A stretch of DNA of 64,000 nt from Nostoc sp. NOS(2021) (GCF_017115025.1 NZ_JABXKM010000061.1:1-64000); one strand, 5' to 3'; positions 45,553 through 54,898 are shown, counted from the first letter of the stretch. The notes: generated from the letters alone by a model not told the origin. Program-made: numbers and translations.

Positions 45553-45883
45553 TAATTCATAATTACAAGACGCTCTCTACGAGACGCTGCGCGTAGCTTG
45601 CTTAAGAGCAGGGGTACGCGGACTCGCTTTGCGTGGCGCTATCAGTAGTAGCTCCTGTACTCTCCACTGTCTTGTTGACCACTAAATTTTGATTTAGTGT
45701 GGGCTGCTTTACCCATTCTTTAATTATGAATTATCAATTATGAATTATTCGGTCAGCCCTGGTATAAGAACAAAGTTTTGCGTGGCGACTGAATGATTTT
45801 TATAATTCGCACGAGTCGCAACAAGCAAAATCATCAAAAGTCAGAATAATCGATGGTTGGTCAAATTTTTATGCAAGTTTTAA

Positions 45884-46366
45884 CTACCGAGACTCAGGAG
45901 TTTGTTGCAGACGTAATAGGGTATTGTAAACCTGCCGTTTTAACATGTTGTTATTTTGTAGTTCTATAGTAATTTTGTTGAACTGATCAAATCTCAAACC
46001 ATTATCTTCGACAATTTTTTGAGCGTGGGTACAGTAATTCACTGCGATATCTTGAGCCTTCTTTGGAAGACCATTTATGCTGTTAGAATCGTTACAAACA
46101 ATCTTGGGAATTTCTCCATTGCCAATAAGTTTTTTAATTTCTTCAAAGGCATTTTGACGTGCTGGTTCCATTGCTAGCACGGCTTGAGCGTAGCTGTCGA
46201 TTTCAGTATTGTTAACTATTGGTGGTGGAGTTTGAGCGTAAGCTTTTGAACTCAATGAAAAAGCGTTGAAAATCACACCCGCAGTAGCGATCGCGCCGAA
46301 AAAGAATGATTGAGAAAGGATTCGCTTTCGGCTAGGTCGGGAAAATAAATCGTAAATTTTCTTCAT
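45884..46366 (-). CDS. DUF4168 domain-containing exported protein
   Basis: The 160-residue protein has a basic N-terminus and a hydrophobic stretch (FFFGAIATAGVIFNAFSLSS) ending in AYAQT, a likely signal peptide. A DUF4168-like helical domain follows (about 52-155, with IDSYAQAVLAMEPARQNAFEEIKKLI and FDQFNKITIELQNN). Two cysteines (VCND and NYCTHAQ) may form a disulfide. DUF4168 proteins are small periplasmic helical proteins of unknown function. It is a single gene upstream of which holA lies on the same strand. Confidence 0.75.
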   Translation of the reverse strand: MKKIYDLFSRPSRKRILSQSFFFGAIATAGVIFNAFSLSSKAYAQTPPPIVNNTEIDSYAQAVLAMEPARQNAFEEIKKLIGNGEIPKIVCNDSNSINGLPKKAQDIAVNYCTHAQKIVEDNGLRFDQFNKITIELQNNNMLKRQVYNTLLRLQQTPESR

Positions 46367-46475
46367 ATAGTGTGTGACACAGAACTACATCAGGGATATT
46401 ATAAGAACTTTGAATTATTTTCACAGTTGGAAGTTCCAGCAACTGCTCAAGACATCAAGCTTTTATACTTGATTG

Positions 46476-47465
46476 TCAATTTCCTCGGCATACTTCACAA
46501 AGTTCGATTACTTTAGTCTGGAGTGTTGACATTTCTGATGCTCCTTGCTTGAGGCTCACTTCTAACTCTAGTAGTAGGGGTAAGCAAGAGATCAACTGTT
46601 GCACAGAAAGCAGCCTGATTTCTTGCTGTAAGAAGTAAATTCGTTTGGGATTACCGATGTCAGCAGCTTTAGCAATCTCTTGTTGATTGCGCTCACCACT
46701 TTCGATCATAATCTTGACCCAGAGCCAGGTGCGAAATTGTCCAATCAGTGTGGCAACTATCCGTAATCCCGGCTCGGAAGCATTGCTCAAATCTGCCAAG
46801 GTTGTCAAAGCTTTAGCTGTATCTCCTGTTCTGATTGCTGCTGCTAATTGTAAGCTATTTTGAGTAGTATTTCTTACTAACTTCGTAACGGTATCTATGT
46901 CTAAAGGCTTATTGCTACCTTGGGCATATAGCCGCAATTTCTCTAACTCATTGTAGAGAAGCCGTGTATCATTTCCGATAGATTCTGCCAACAACTGGGC
47001 AGTATTGGCTGTCAGTTTCACGCCCACAGTCTGGGCTGCTTGATTAACAGATTGCACCAGCAATTCTGTTTTCCAAGGGGGAATGAGCGGAAATTCTCGG
47101 AACTCGCTAGCAGATTGTTTTAACAATTTCGTGGATTTGAGGCGTTCATCTGGCTTGTTCCGGCTGGTAAGCAATAAAAATGAGTTTTCGGGAATGACAG
47201 GTAGCGATCGCCCCAATTCTGCTAACACATTCTCTGGACAGTGCTGAAATAGAGTAGTATTTATCAGCCATACCAAGCGCCCACCAGCGCCAAAAGTGGG
47301 TGTCATTACCTGATTTAACCCCTGGATCGCAGCATCAGCTTGATCTGGGGGGAATGAAGTGTAGTTAAAACTTATCCATTGGGGATCGAGGACGCGATCG
47401 CGCAGCATAGCGATCGCCTTTTCTATAGCAAAATCATCCTCACCCCAGTAAACACAGATTGGCAT
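46476..47465 (-). CDS. holA: DNA polymerase III delta subunit
   Basis: The protein (329 residues from the ATG at 47465, preceded by AAGAGA; a longer frame begins at 47492) matches HolA, the clamp-loader subunit that opens the beta clamp. It starts MPICVYWGEDDFAIEKAIAMLRDRVL. It continues with LLTSRNKPDERLKSTKLLKQ (AAA+-like domain, no Walker A, as expected for delta) and LAESIGNDTRLLYNELEKLRLYA. The C-terminal collar domain contains FRTWLWVKIMIESGERNQQEIAKA. It acts in the cytoplasm at replication forks. A heptameric repeat lies upstream. Confidence 0.93.
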   Translation of the reverse strand: MPICVYWGEDDFAIEKAIAMLRDRVLDPQWISFNYTSFPPDQADAAIQGLNQVMTPTFGAGGRLVWLINTTLFQHCPENVLAELGRSLPVIPENSFLLLTSRNKPDERLKSTKLLKQSASEFREFPLIPPWKTELLVQSVNQAAQTVGVKLTANTAQLLAESIGNDTRLLYNELEKLRLYAQGSNKPLDIDTVTKLVRNTTQNSLQLAAAIRTGDTAKALTTLADLSNASEPGLRIVATLIGQFRTWLWVKIMIESGERNQQEIAKAADIGNPKRIYFLQQEIRLLSVQQLISCLPLLLELEVSLKQGASEMSTLQTKVIELCEVCRGN

Positions 47466-47497
47466 AGATAAATCTCTTAGTAGATAGGGCATGGGGC

Positions 47498-47578
47498 ATT
47501 GGGCATTGGGCGTTGCTAAAGAATTAATATTTATAACTCCTAACTCCTAACTCCTAACTCCCCACTCCCCACTCCGAA
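47498..47578. repeat. Heptameric repeats
   Basis: GGGCATT-type heptads (47498-47512) and CTCCTAA/CTCCCCA heptads (47537-47573) lie between the divergent holA and DUF1868 genes. The CTCCTAA class is the one also found inside murD. Confidence 0.7.
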
Positions 47579-47660
47579 AACTAAATACTTTTGAAATCAT
47601 TCTGTTAATCAAGGTAATTTTCCCTAAAATCTATCAAGTGAGAGCGTGAGGCTATGAAGA

Positions 47661-48452
47661 TTGGACGACAACTATCAAACTTACTTAAATCGGTTAGCAC
47701 GACTGACGCTGCCAGAAGCCTACAGATCCCAAGTCCAGCATATTCAGGAATCTTATAAATTTCAGCCACATTCTGGGTTGAGACAAGCAGCATCCTTTCC
47801 TGGCTATACGCTAATTACCCCGCCTGCGGCAGAAGAAGAATCACAAAACTCTGCTTTCTATGCCAAATTACAGACTTATCAACAGGAACTTTTGCAGTTG
47901 CCTGTAAACCGTAATTTGATTGTACCTGTACCTCCTGTTAGCTTCCATCTAACTTTGGCAGATTTAATTTGGGACAGTGCTTACCTTGACACCTGCGAAA
48001 AAAATCCCAAATTTGACGAGGAGTTACACTCTTGTTTCGCCGAAATGTTTCAGCAATATCAACAATTGATGACAAACAGGAGTCATCCGATTAAATGGCA
48101 AATGCTGGGACTAATACTGATGCCAAGAGCTGTAGCCGTTTGTTTAGTACCCAAGGATGAACGCTGCTACGAGGAAATTATTAAATTTCGCCGAACAATT
48201 TATCAAAATCCCAAGTTAATTGCTTTGGGTATTGAGCAGCATTATCACTTCACAGCCCATGTTACATTAGCCTATTTTGGGGAGGTTTCATCTGACTTAG
48301 ACCGCACAAGTTTCAGCACAATGCTTTCTCAATTGAATGAACAATGGCTGTTAAATTTGCCAGAATTTTTGATTCATCGCGTCGAATTACGGAAGTTTAA
48401 TGACATGACTCGCTATTATCGTGAACCAGACTGGCCGGTTTTAGATTTTTGA
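47661..48452 (+). CDS. DUF1868 protein, 2H phosphoesterase-like
   Basis: The 263-residue product starts with TTG (in-frame TGA just upstream, GAGG nearby), giving MDDNYQTYLNRLARLTLPEAY, a start I expect for DUF1868. Two HxT motifs typical of the 2H phosphoesterase fold are present: FHLTLADL (about residue 95) and HVTLAYFG (about residue 202). Members of that superfamily hydrolyse or ligate 2',5'- or 2',3'-phosphodiester bonds in RNA or nucleotides. The exact substrate of DUF1868 is unknown. It is predicted soluble and diverges from holA. Confidence 0.82.
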   Translation: MDDNYQTYLNRLARLTLPEAYRSQVQHIQESYKFQPHSGLRQAASFPGYTLITPPAAEEESQNSAFYAKLQTYQQELLQLPVNRNLIVPVPPVSFHLTLADLIWDSAYLDTCEKNPKFDEELHSCFAEMFQQYQQLMTNRSHPIKWQMLGLILMPRAVAVCLVPKDERCYEEIIKFRRTIYQNPKLIALGIEQHYHFTAHVTLAYFGEVSSDLDRTSFSTMLSQLNEQWLLNLPEFLIHRVELRKFNDMTRYYREPDWPVLDF

Positions 48453-48498
48453 CCTGAGACCAGCATTATCTCAGCAACATTAAATTTGGGTTTGCTAA

Positions 48499-48647
48499 TA
48501 TAGCGGTTCTCAGTTGAGTCCAATATAGACCTAACCCCAGCCCCTTCCCTTGTAGGGAAGGGGAGTAAGATTCAAAACCTCTCTCCTTTTAGGAGAGAGG
48601 TTTGGAGAGAGGTCAAACTGTATTGCATATAAACGAAAAGTGCTATA
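48499..48647. mobile_element. TATAGC-ended MITE-like element, copy 2
   Basis: TATAGCGGTTCTC (48499-48511) and GAAAAGTGCTATA (48635-48647) are imperfect inverted ends. The core consists of two hairpins: CCCCTTCCCT/AGGGAAGGGG at 48541-48563 and a CCTCTCTCC/GGAGAGAGG stem near 48578-48600. Confidence 0.55.
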
Positions 48648-48659
48648 GTTTTTTCGCAT

Positions 48660-49430
48660 TTAAAATTCCGGTTGTTGATAAACGAGGTAAATTGCTTCTA
48701 AAAAAACATCAGGTGTAACAGCTTCTGGCAACTTTTCTAAATTAATAATACCTACAACTTGCTCGGCTAACTTTAGAGATAATGAGGCTTTTGCTTTTAA
48801 GGACATTGCACCACGTCGCTGCAAATACTCACGAATCACAGCAAAATCATCAGGCATCAATGGTGATAAATCAGCAATTTGTACTAACTGTTCATGAAGT
48901 ACCTTAGCCTGTTCTGAAATCGTCAATATCGCTGATGCAGTCGTTGTTTGGGTTTGAATCACAATTGTGCCAGCTGCCAAATCACCTAAGCGCTTTTCTC
49001 GAGGGCCGAACATAATTAAAAATGCGCCAATAAACAAAGTTTCATCAAAGGGTCGAAGTAAGGCACGTAGAGTTGCTTGTTGTAGCCCGATGAGTCTACC
49101 ATCATCTCGAACAACGCGAATTTTAGCAAACCGTTTACCAGGAGTTTGCCCAAACCAGAGGGTTTCAAAAAATACAAAATAGCTGATGTAAATTGCAAAG
49201 GCGATAATGAAGAAAATTGCTATTAACCAAATTCCTAAATTCTGAACCTCAAAAAAATTCAACAGTTGCGTCGAAAAAACAGTCCATGCAAGGAAAAACA
49301 CAAGCAAGGTTACAGTCAAAACTGTATAGTCAATCAGCAGTGCCAAAGCTCGATTGCCGATTCCCGCTAGAGTAAATTCCAACTCTACACTTTCTGGAGT
49401 CTGGAATGTAATGCGATTAAAAAAGCGCAT
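48660..49430 (-). CDS. RDD family membrane protein
   Basis: The 256-residue protein starts with an RDD domain (about 18-155): GNRALALLIDYTVLTVTLLVFFL with the R/D pair, a second helix (LIAIFFIIAFAIYISYFVFF), then TLWFGQTPGKRFAKIRVVRDDG and LRALLRPFD. Three helices are predicted. RDD proteins are proposed ion antiporters, but most are uncharacterised. The soluble C-terminus (about 165-256) is extra to the domain. It lies 47 bp from the next upstream gene on the same strand, with a SpoIIM-family gene divergent beyond, a grouping also seen in other bacteria. Confidence 0.88.
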   Translation of the reverse strand: MRFFNRITFQTPESVELEFTLAGIGNRALALLIDYTVLTVTLLVFFLAWTVFSTQLLNFFEVQNLGIWLIAIFFIIAFAIYISYFVFFETLWFGQTPGKRFAKIRVVRDDGRLIGLQQATLRALLRPFDETLFIGAFLIMFGPREKRLGDLAAGTIVIQTQTTTASAILTISEQAKVLHEQLVQIADLSPLMPDDFAVIREYLQRRGAMSLKAKASLSLKLAEQVVGIINLEKLPEAVTPDVFLEAIYLVYQQPEF

Positions 49431-49477
49431 ATTTTAACTAATTCAAAATTAATAGAGTTGAGAATTAAGGTGTTGAG

Positions 49478-50323
49478 TTAACGAAAATCCTGCAAGGGAG
49501 GTTCTCGTAATTGCAAACCTAGACCCTCACGCCGACTACGCAAGTCAAAGTATAAAACAGCTTTTAGTGCTTGCCAGAATGGCATCACAAAAACTCCACC
49601 TACTAAGCTGCCGATCAAAGAAATAAAATACACAATCCAGTAGATTGTAGAACCTTGCTCAAGCTTTATGAGGAATAGTTGGGGTATATAGTTTAATACA
49701 AATACTAACGGTAGTGTAACGAAGAAAGCAATTAAAACGACGCCCTGAATGCGAAGTACTGAAGCTTTAGTTAACTCCCAACTTCTCGCAACACTTTCGC
49801 CACCATTAATATTTTCCTCAACTGCTAGCGGTAACTCAGCTACCACCCAACGCGAGTAGAACCAGGTTAGTCCCAATACCAGAATAACTACCATTACAAT
49901 TGCTCCGATAATTGTGCCTATAATAGCTGCACTAACACCTAATATCCCTCCTAAGACTACTCCCAGCAAGCCACCCACGACACCACCCGCGATCGCTAGT
50001 CCCAAATAAATTACCAGCAAAGATATTCCTACTTGGAAACCAACTCTTAAAAATGACCAAAGACGTGGATTAACATGACTGCTGGCAGTTTGGACACTTT
50101 CAGGTTGGTAAATCAATTCTCTAAAAGCCAAGCGTGAAATTAGTCCAGAGATGGCTGCACATTTTGCCCAGCCGTAGATCGGAACTATAATCCACAAGTG
50201 AGCAATTAAAGCCAGTTTCAGATAAGTCTTCAGATGAGAACGATACAACCGTACCGCAGCACTGACGACGTTACCGATACTCAGTGGTTGTATGGAACTG
50301 GGAGATCCAAAGTTTTCAGACAT
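49478..50323 (-). CDS. Multi-helix membrane protein, glycerophosphodiester-type membrane domain-like
   Basis: The 281-residue protein has an opening PLSIGNVVSAAVRLYRSHLKTYLKLALIAHLWIIVP that resembles DUF975/YciC-like membrane domains. About five helices follow, including a glycine-rich pair (GGVVGGLLGVVLGGILGVSAAIIGTIIGAIVMVVI) and WFYSRWVVAELPLAVEE. Function unknown. It is in a probable operon with the RDD gene (47-bp gap) and diverges from the SpoIIM-family gene 80 bp away, so the three may act together at the membrane. Confidence 0.7.
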   Translation of the reverse strand: MSENFGSPSSIQPLSIGNVVSAAVRLYRSHLKTYLKLALIAHLWIIVPIYGWAKCAAISGLISRLAFRELIYQPESVQTASSHVNPRLWSFLRVGFQVGISLLVIYLGLAIAGGVVGGLLGVVLGGILGVSAAIIGTIIGAIVMVVILVLGLTWFYSRWVVAELPLAVEENINGGESVARSWELTKASVLRIQGVVLIAFFVTLPLVFVLNYIPQLFLIKLEQGSTIYWIVYFISLIGSLVGGVFVMPFWQALKAVLYFDLRSRREGLGLQLREPPLQDFR

Positions 50324-50403
50324 AATAGCAAATTTCCCTTGAAACTACGGAGATGAAGTTGAAGCTATCTTAAGCTAAGTTAAATTCAGTCTTCCCAAAA
50401 TTC

Positions 50404-51378
50404 ATGAATATTCAACGTTGGATTGCGCGACGAGAACCAAATTGGCAACGTCTGGATGCCCTATTAAGGCAGATAGAAAAAAAAGGGTTAAAGTCCTTAA
50501 GGGCAGCAGAAATTAGAGAGTTAGCGAGTTTGTATCGTTCAGTGGCGGCAGATTTGGCTCGTGCCCGCACTCAGCAAATCGGCAATACTTTGATCCAAAG
50601 TTTACAATCTTTAACAACTCGTGCCTATACGCAGATTTACCAAGGTTCGCGGCGACAAGAATGGCAGGCAATCCGAGAATTTTACAGTTGGGGATTACCA
50701 TCTGTAGTCCAGAAAACATTTGCATATATTACTGCGGCGACGGCGCTGTTTCTGGTGGGGGCGCTAGTCGCTTGGTGGTATTCCTGGCAAAATCCTAGCT
50801 TTATGTCGTTGATAGTACCTGAAAGTTTGATTACCAAGGTGCGAGATGAGCATAAATTGTGGATGGGGTCAATTGTCGGCGTTGAACCTCTGGCATCCAG
50901 CAGTATCATGATCAATAACCTGTCGGTGTGTTTTGGGGCTGTTGCTGGTGGCATGACGGCTGGAGCATACACAGCTTATTTGATGGTATTTAATGGCTTA
51001 TTAATTGGTGCTGTTGGTACTTTGGTGGGTCAAAATAATCTGGCTTATCCTTTTTGGGCATTTGTGTTTCCGCATGGTTCTTTGGAATTACCCGCCATTT
51101 TTTTTGCTGGGGGTGCGGGATTTTTATTAGCAAGAGCAATTTTATTTCCTGGTAAATATCGCCGTGGGGATGCACTGAAATTGTACGGTTTGCAAGCAGT
51201 GCAGCTAGTATTTGGGATTGTACCAATGTTGATTATTGCTGGTGCGATCGAAGGCTTTTTTTCCCCTAATCCCAGCGTACCTGAACCGATTAAATATCTG
51301 GCAGGAATCGGATTATTTATACTTTTAGTAATGTATTGTAGCCGGAAGCAAACATTAAATAATTTAGATGGCAGCTGA
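50404..51378 (+). CDS. Stage II sporulation protein M (SpoIIM) family membrane protein
   Basis: The 324-residue protein has an N-terminal soluble helical region (MNIQRWIARREPNWQRLDALL, typical of the family) and then about five membrane helices. Family segments are IMINNLSVCFGAVAGGMTAGAYTAY and FVFPHGSLELPAIFFAGGAGFLLARAILFPG. In sporulating Firmicutes SpoIIM acts in engulfment, but cyanobacteria do not sporulate that way, and such homologues commonly sit with RDD and MoxR/DUF58-type genes. Its role here is unknown. Divergent from the two membrane genes to the left. Confidence 0.9.
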   Translation: MNIQRWIARREPNWQRLDALLRQIEKKGLKSLRAAEIRELASLYRSVAADLARARTQQIGNTLIQSLQSLTTRAYTQIYQGSRRQEWQAIREFYSWGLPSVVQKTFAYITAATALFLVGALVAWWYSWQNPSFMSLIVPESLITKVRDEHKLWMGSIVGVEPLASSSIMINNLSVCFGAVAGGMTAGAYTAYLMVFNGLLIGAVGTLVGQNNLAYPFWAFVFPHGSLELPAIFFAGGAGFLLARAILFPGKYRRGDALKLYGLQAVQLVFGIVPMLIIAGAIEGFFSPNPSVPEPIKYLAGIGLFILLVMYCSRKQTLNNLDGS

Positions 51379-51490
51379 TTGGGAAATTAAAAAAGTATTT
51401 TAGAATAAGGTAAATACTTTTCAGTTAAGACTTCACCAGTTAGGACTTAACTATGTAAAAAAATCATTATAAGTTGAAGCTAGGATAATC

Positions 51491-52060
51491 ATGGTACAAA
51501 CACCAAATAAAATATTGACCCTAGAAGAGTTTCTCGCACTACCAGAAACTAAACCGTATTGCGAGTACATTGACGGTAAAATTATTCCAAAACCTATGCC
51601 TCAAGGAAAACATAGCACTATTCAAGGAGAACTCTGTCCCACAATCAATTCTGTTGTCAAAGTACAAAAAATGGGTTGGGCTTTTCCAGAATTACGTTGC
51701 ACTTTTGGAGGACGTTCTATAATTCCCGATGTCGCTGTATTCTCTTGGGCAAGGCTTCCTGTAGATGAAAATGGTGATATTGCCAATACATTCGCCGCAG
51801 CACCCGACTGGATAATCGAAATTCTCTCCCCCGAACAAAGCCATACAAAAGTTACAAAAAAAATCTTACACGCTCTCAATCACGGGACTCAAATGGGTTG
51901 GTTAATTGACCCTGATGAGCGATTCATTGCTGTTTATCCTGCGGGACAACAACCTTTACCTTTTGAAGAAATTGAGTCTGTTTTACCAGTGCCAGATTTC
52001 TGTCAGGGGTTACAGTTGACGGTAGGTAATATTTTTGGGTGGTTAAAGGTGATTCTTTAA
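51491..52060 (+). CDS. Uma2 family endonuclease (DUF820)
   Basis: The 189-residue third Uma2 paralogue of the window has DGKIIPKPMPQGKHS, IIPDVAVFSWARLP and PDWIIEILSPEQSHTKVTKK. It is most similar to the copy at 37924, sharing NxILTLEEFLALPETKP-like openings and the same spacing of acidic residues. It lies 112 bp behind the SpoIIM-family gene with an AT-rich gap. The start is ATG with weak ribosome binding signals. Confidence 0.88.
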   Translation: MVQTPNKILTLEEFLALPETKPYCEYIDGKIIPKPMPQGKHSTIQGELCPTINSVVKVQKMGWAFPELRCTFGGRSIIPDVAVFSWARLPVDENGDIANTFAAAPDWIIEILSPEQSHTKVTKKILHALNHGTQMGWLIDPDERFIAVYPAGQQPLPFEEIESVLPVPDFCQGLQLTVGNIFGWLKVIL

Positions 52061-52164
52061 TAAATATTAATCGCATTAGTTTAGCATTAATGTTTTAGCT
52101 CAAGAGTAACAGAAGAAATTCTGTTCACTTCGTTCAACCCAATCTACTATTCTTGCACCGAAAT

Positions 52165-52992
52165 ATGCCAAGACGCATAAATGATATGCCAAAACGCATC
52201 ATCACCGAACTATCTGATGAACAAGAAGCAATGCTTCCTATCTATAGAGACAAGTGGCGATCGATACAAATATCAACTGAATCAATTAAGCAAGAAAAAG
52301 TCGCAGCAGTAATCAAAGCTGCTTATGCGGTGAGTGATTATCCTGAGCCTGAGATATTATTCTATAGCAGTCCGATGACGGCAATTGAGAAGATTCTTGC
52401 TATTGAGAACTTTAAGGTGTATCTAGGGCGCGATATCCACAGCAAATTCCTTAAAAGAGTAGTAGATCACGTTAAACATGGAATAGGGCAACAGCTTGAG
52501 GAGCATCTCTTTATTAGGTTGCGGAACCAAATTCAACACCCTGAATTTCCGTACTACTCAACTCAGAGTCATCCACAAGTTTCATACTTTCCGTACACAG
52601 GAAGATGTCTTGAACATCAACTAACTACTGATCTTGAGAAGCTTGAACTTGAATTTACTGATATTTTATACTTTAGAAACAACCTGACTAGACCAGCAGA
52701 ATGGGTAATTTGGGGTTGTATGTTAGATTTTTGTATCTCAGTTCTTAACCTTCAACACGACAAGAAAAAATGGAATGTACTTCAAGAGTTGATGCAACAT
52801 TGTGGTTTGATATTCCAATTTGAAAAGGTTTGTATAGTCTGCGATCGCCCTTGTAAATTATCTTTTGATGAAGAAAATATACTTCATGCTGAAGGGGAAC
52901 CTGCTCTTCAATTTGCTGATGGCTATAGTGTTTATGCTTGCCACGGAAGACATCCTTCTCAAGAAGATCGAGAGCGATATTATGAGGAGTAA
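52165..52992 (+). CDS. DUF6745-like protein, apparently C-terminally shortened
   Basis: The product (275 residues from 52165, or 268 from the ATG at 52186) resembles cyanobacterial DUF6745 proteins. It has MPKRIITELSDEQEAMLPIYRDKW at the start, a helical middle part, and CIVCDRPCKLSFDEENILHAEGEPALQFADGYSVYACHG near the end. In relatives as I remember them this segment is followed by about 100 more residues, including a conserved IGY region. Here the frame ends 16 residues later (HPSQEDRERYYEE), so the gene seems truncated. A MITE-like element lies 180 bp downstream. Function unknown. Confidence 0.62.
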   Translation: MPRRINDMPKRIITELSDEQEAMLPIYRDKWRSIQISTESIKQEKVAAVIKAAYAVSDYPEPEILFYSSPMTAIEKILAIENFKVYLGRDIHSKFLKRVVDHVKHGIGQQLEEHLFIRLRNQIQHPEFPYYSTQSHPQVSYFPYTGRCLEHQLTTDLEKLELEFTDILYFRNNLTRPAEWVIWGCMLDFCISVLNLQHDKKKWNVLQELMQHCGLIFQFEKVCIVCDRPCKLSFDEENILHAEGEPALQFADGYSVYACHGRHPSQEDRERYYEE

Positions 52993-53668
52993 GATCCTGA
53001 TTCTGTGTAGATGCACAGCCTAACAACAAATGATTTAGGATTGCTACTCAATTCCAGAGACTCACCGATAACCACAGATTTTTTAAAGTGTGGTTTAAAA
53101 AATTACTAATTCATCTTTATAGATAAACTAGCTCCTCACTACCCATGAGGGCTATATGATATTAATATTTTAGGACCAGCCCTTTCAAGGTGAACCTTTG
53201 TACTATGAGAAAATCATGTTTTTCAGCCGATTCTGGGATTTTGGCGATCGCTTACGCTTAATTTACAGTCCAAAAATCTGGGGTTTAAAGGATAGATTTT
53301 TTATTCAATTCCAGCCGATGGCTAAAATGCCGCAAAAACCGTGATAGTACATCTGCTCACCTTGAAAGGGCTAGTCCTGTATTTTTATTTCTACATAGCT
53401 ATTTTAAGTCGAACCAGCCCAAATCCTTTTGAATTGGAAAGGATGGCATATAGGTCAAGGTGCCAAAGGTGGGTATAAAAAGTCTGTAAAAGATAAATTT
53501 TGGGACACAGCCTTATACAAATGCTTACTAACAGTTTATCTGCTGTATGACTACTGTATAGCTACGTAATTCCCATGAACATCTCCTTTTGGGAGTAACA
53601 TAGTGAAACAGCGCTGTTGATTTGTACTACTTTACTTCGTCAAGTTTTGTTTCACACGTTTTGGGAAT
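52993..53668. other. Intergenic region with MITE-like element
   Basis: Contains the element at 53172-53378 and, before pstB, AT-rich DNA with no recognised structure. A weak CCACA/TGTGG stem followed by T-rich DNA at about 53080-53105 may end the upstream transcript. Confidence 0.5.
53172..53378. mobile_element. 207-bp MITE-like element, 22-bp terminal repeats
   Basis: The 22-bp ends at 53172-53193 (AGGACCAGCCCTTTCAAGG...) and 53357-53378 are inverted with one mismatch. Secondary arms TTTGTACTATGA and TGATAGTACATC continue the pairing inward. No ORF. Confidence 0.65.
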
Positions 53669-54448
53669 ATGAGTAAACTAATTCCAGCCATCAGAGTCAA
53701 AAACTTCAGCTTCTATTACGACACTCAAAAGATAGTTGAAGGCGTGTCAATGGATATTTACCAAAACCAAGTCACGGCAATTATTGGTTCTAGTGGTTGT
53801 GGCAAGTCTACTTTTCTTAAATCGTTAAATCGCATGAGTGAATTAGAAGGAGAAGCGAGGGTTGAAGGAAGAGTAGAATTTTTTGGACAGAGTATTTATG
53901 AGCGTCGTGTCAACATCAATCGCTTACGTCGCCAAGTTAGTATGGTTTTTCCCAAGCCAAATCTTTTTCCCATGAGCGTTTACGATAATGTTGCCTATGG
54001 GGTGAAATTAATTGGATGGCATCCGAAAGTAGAATTAGATGGGATTGTTGAATCTGCCATCAAAGCTGCCGAACTTTGGGATGAAGTGAAAAATAAGCTG
54101 CACAAATCTGCTTTAGAGCTTTCTGGCGGCCAACAACAAAGATTATGTATTGCCCGTGCTTTAGCAGTCAAACCGAACGTTCTGTTGATGGATGAACCTT
54201 GTTCAGGTCTTGATTCTGTCGGTAGTATGAAAATTGAGCATCTGATCCATAACTTGCGCTCTGAGTTGACAATTGTGATGGTTACTCACAATATGCAGCA
54301 AGTTACTCGCCTATCTGATTTTACGGCTTTCTTTTGTAGTAATGAAAATCGGATTACTCAAATGGTTGAATTTGGTACTACAAATAAAATCTTTACTAAC
54401 CCCGTGGATTCTCGCACCCGCGACTACGTTTTCGCCCGCATCAGTTGA
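53669..54448 (+). CDS. pstB: Phosphate ABC transporter ATP-binding protein PstB, Q-loop variant
   Basis: The 259-residue ATPase is PstB-like over its full length. It has Walker A GSSGCGKST (40-48), signature LSGGQQQR (151-158), Walker B VLLMDEP (E176), the D-loop SGLD and H-loop H207. In PstB the Q-loop normally reads MVFQKP; here it is MVFPKP (P95), so the Gln that contacts the catalytic Mg and the permease is missing. No pstSCA genes are adjacent. The protein may be a paralogue serving another permease or a regulatory function. It is assigned to the phosphate family by overall similarity only. Confidence 0.85.
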   Translation: MSKLIPAIRVKNFSFYYDTQKIVEGVSMDIYQNQVTAIIGSSGCGKSTFLKSLNRMSELEGEARVEGRVEFFGQSIYERRVNINRLRRQVSMVFPKPNLFPMSVYDNVAYGVKLIGWHPKVELDGIVESAIKAAELWDEVKNKLHKSALELSGGQQQRLCIARALAVKPNVLLMDEPCSGLDSVGSMKIEHLIHNLRSELTIVMVTHNMQQVTRLSDFTAFFCSNENRITQMVEFGTTNKIFTNPVDSRTRDYVFARIS

Positions 54449-54898
54449 AGTGTTTCTTAAATTCTACTAGTATAGCGCCGCGTAAATAAGCCACCCATTT
54501 TAAATGTCTAAAACCCTTACGGAACAGGAATTACGAATTACGTTAGCGAGTCAGACGCTCCTACGTCGCTGACGCTTTGCTATCGAGTTCAGGTAGAGTT
54601 CGCAACACGGTAGGATGCGATCGCCATCCATCATATATCTCTGTTTTTGTTTCAATATGCTTATTACGAGCAAATTTAATTAACTTTACATTGCGTAACA
54701 TAGTTTGATTTATTCTCGCCTACTTACTTAGCTATTCAGAGGGTTACTACATGGTGCAAGCGGAAATTAGGGGTTAAATTTAATTTTCGCTTGCTTTGAG
54801 TTTTTCTTGTGTTGGGCAATATGAACTGACATTTACAGTATTTTTTTATACTATATATTTAAAGACAAGTATCTGCTCTAGACCACCTGAATCACAAG
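54449..54898. other. Intergenic region with a repeat block
   Basis: A Nostoc-type repeat block (GCGAGTCAGACGCTCC and GTCGCTGACGCTTTGC, about 54545-54580) and a near-HIP1 GCGATCGCC at about 54617 are present. The 100 bp before the NYN gene are AT-rich and likely hold its promoter. No gene seen. Confidence 0.5.

Larger units (their letters stand above)
44705..45883. other. Repeat-rich stretch without intact genes
   Basis: About 1.2 kb holding a decayed IS-like element (44855-45343) interrupted by a palindromic repeat, a single TATAGCGG-type end (45383-45395), a 131-bp MITE-like element (45422-45552) and a Nostoc repeat block (45560-45640). No functional gene is apparent. Confidence 0.6.
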
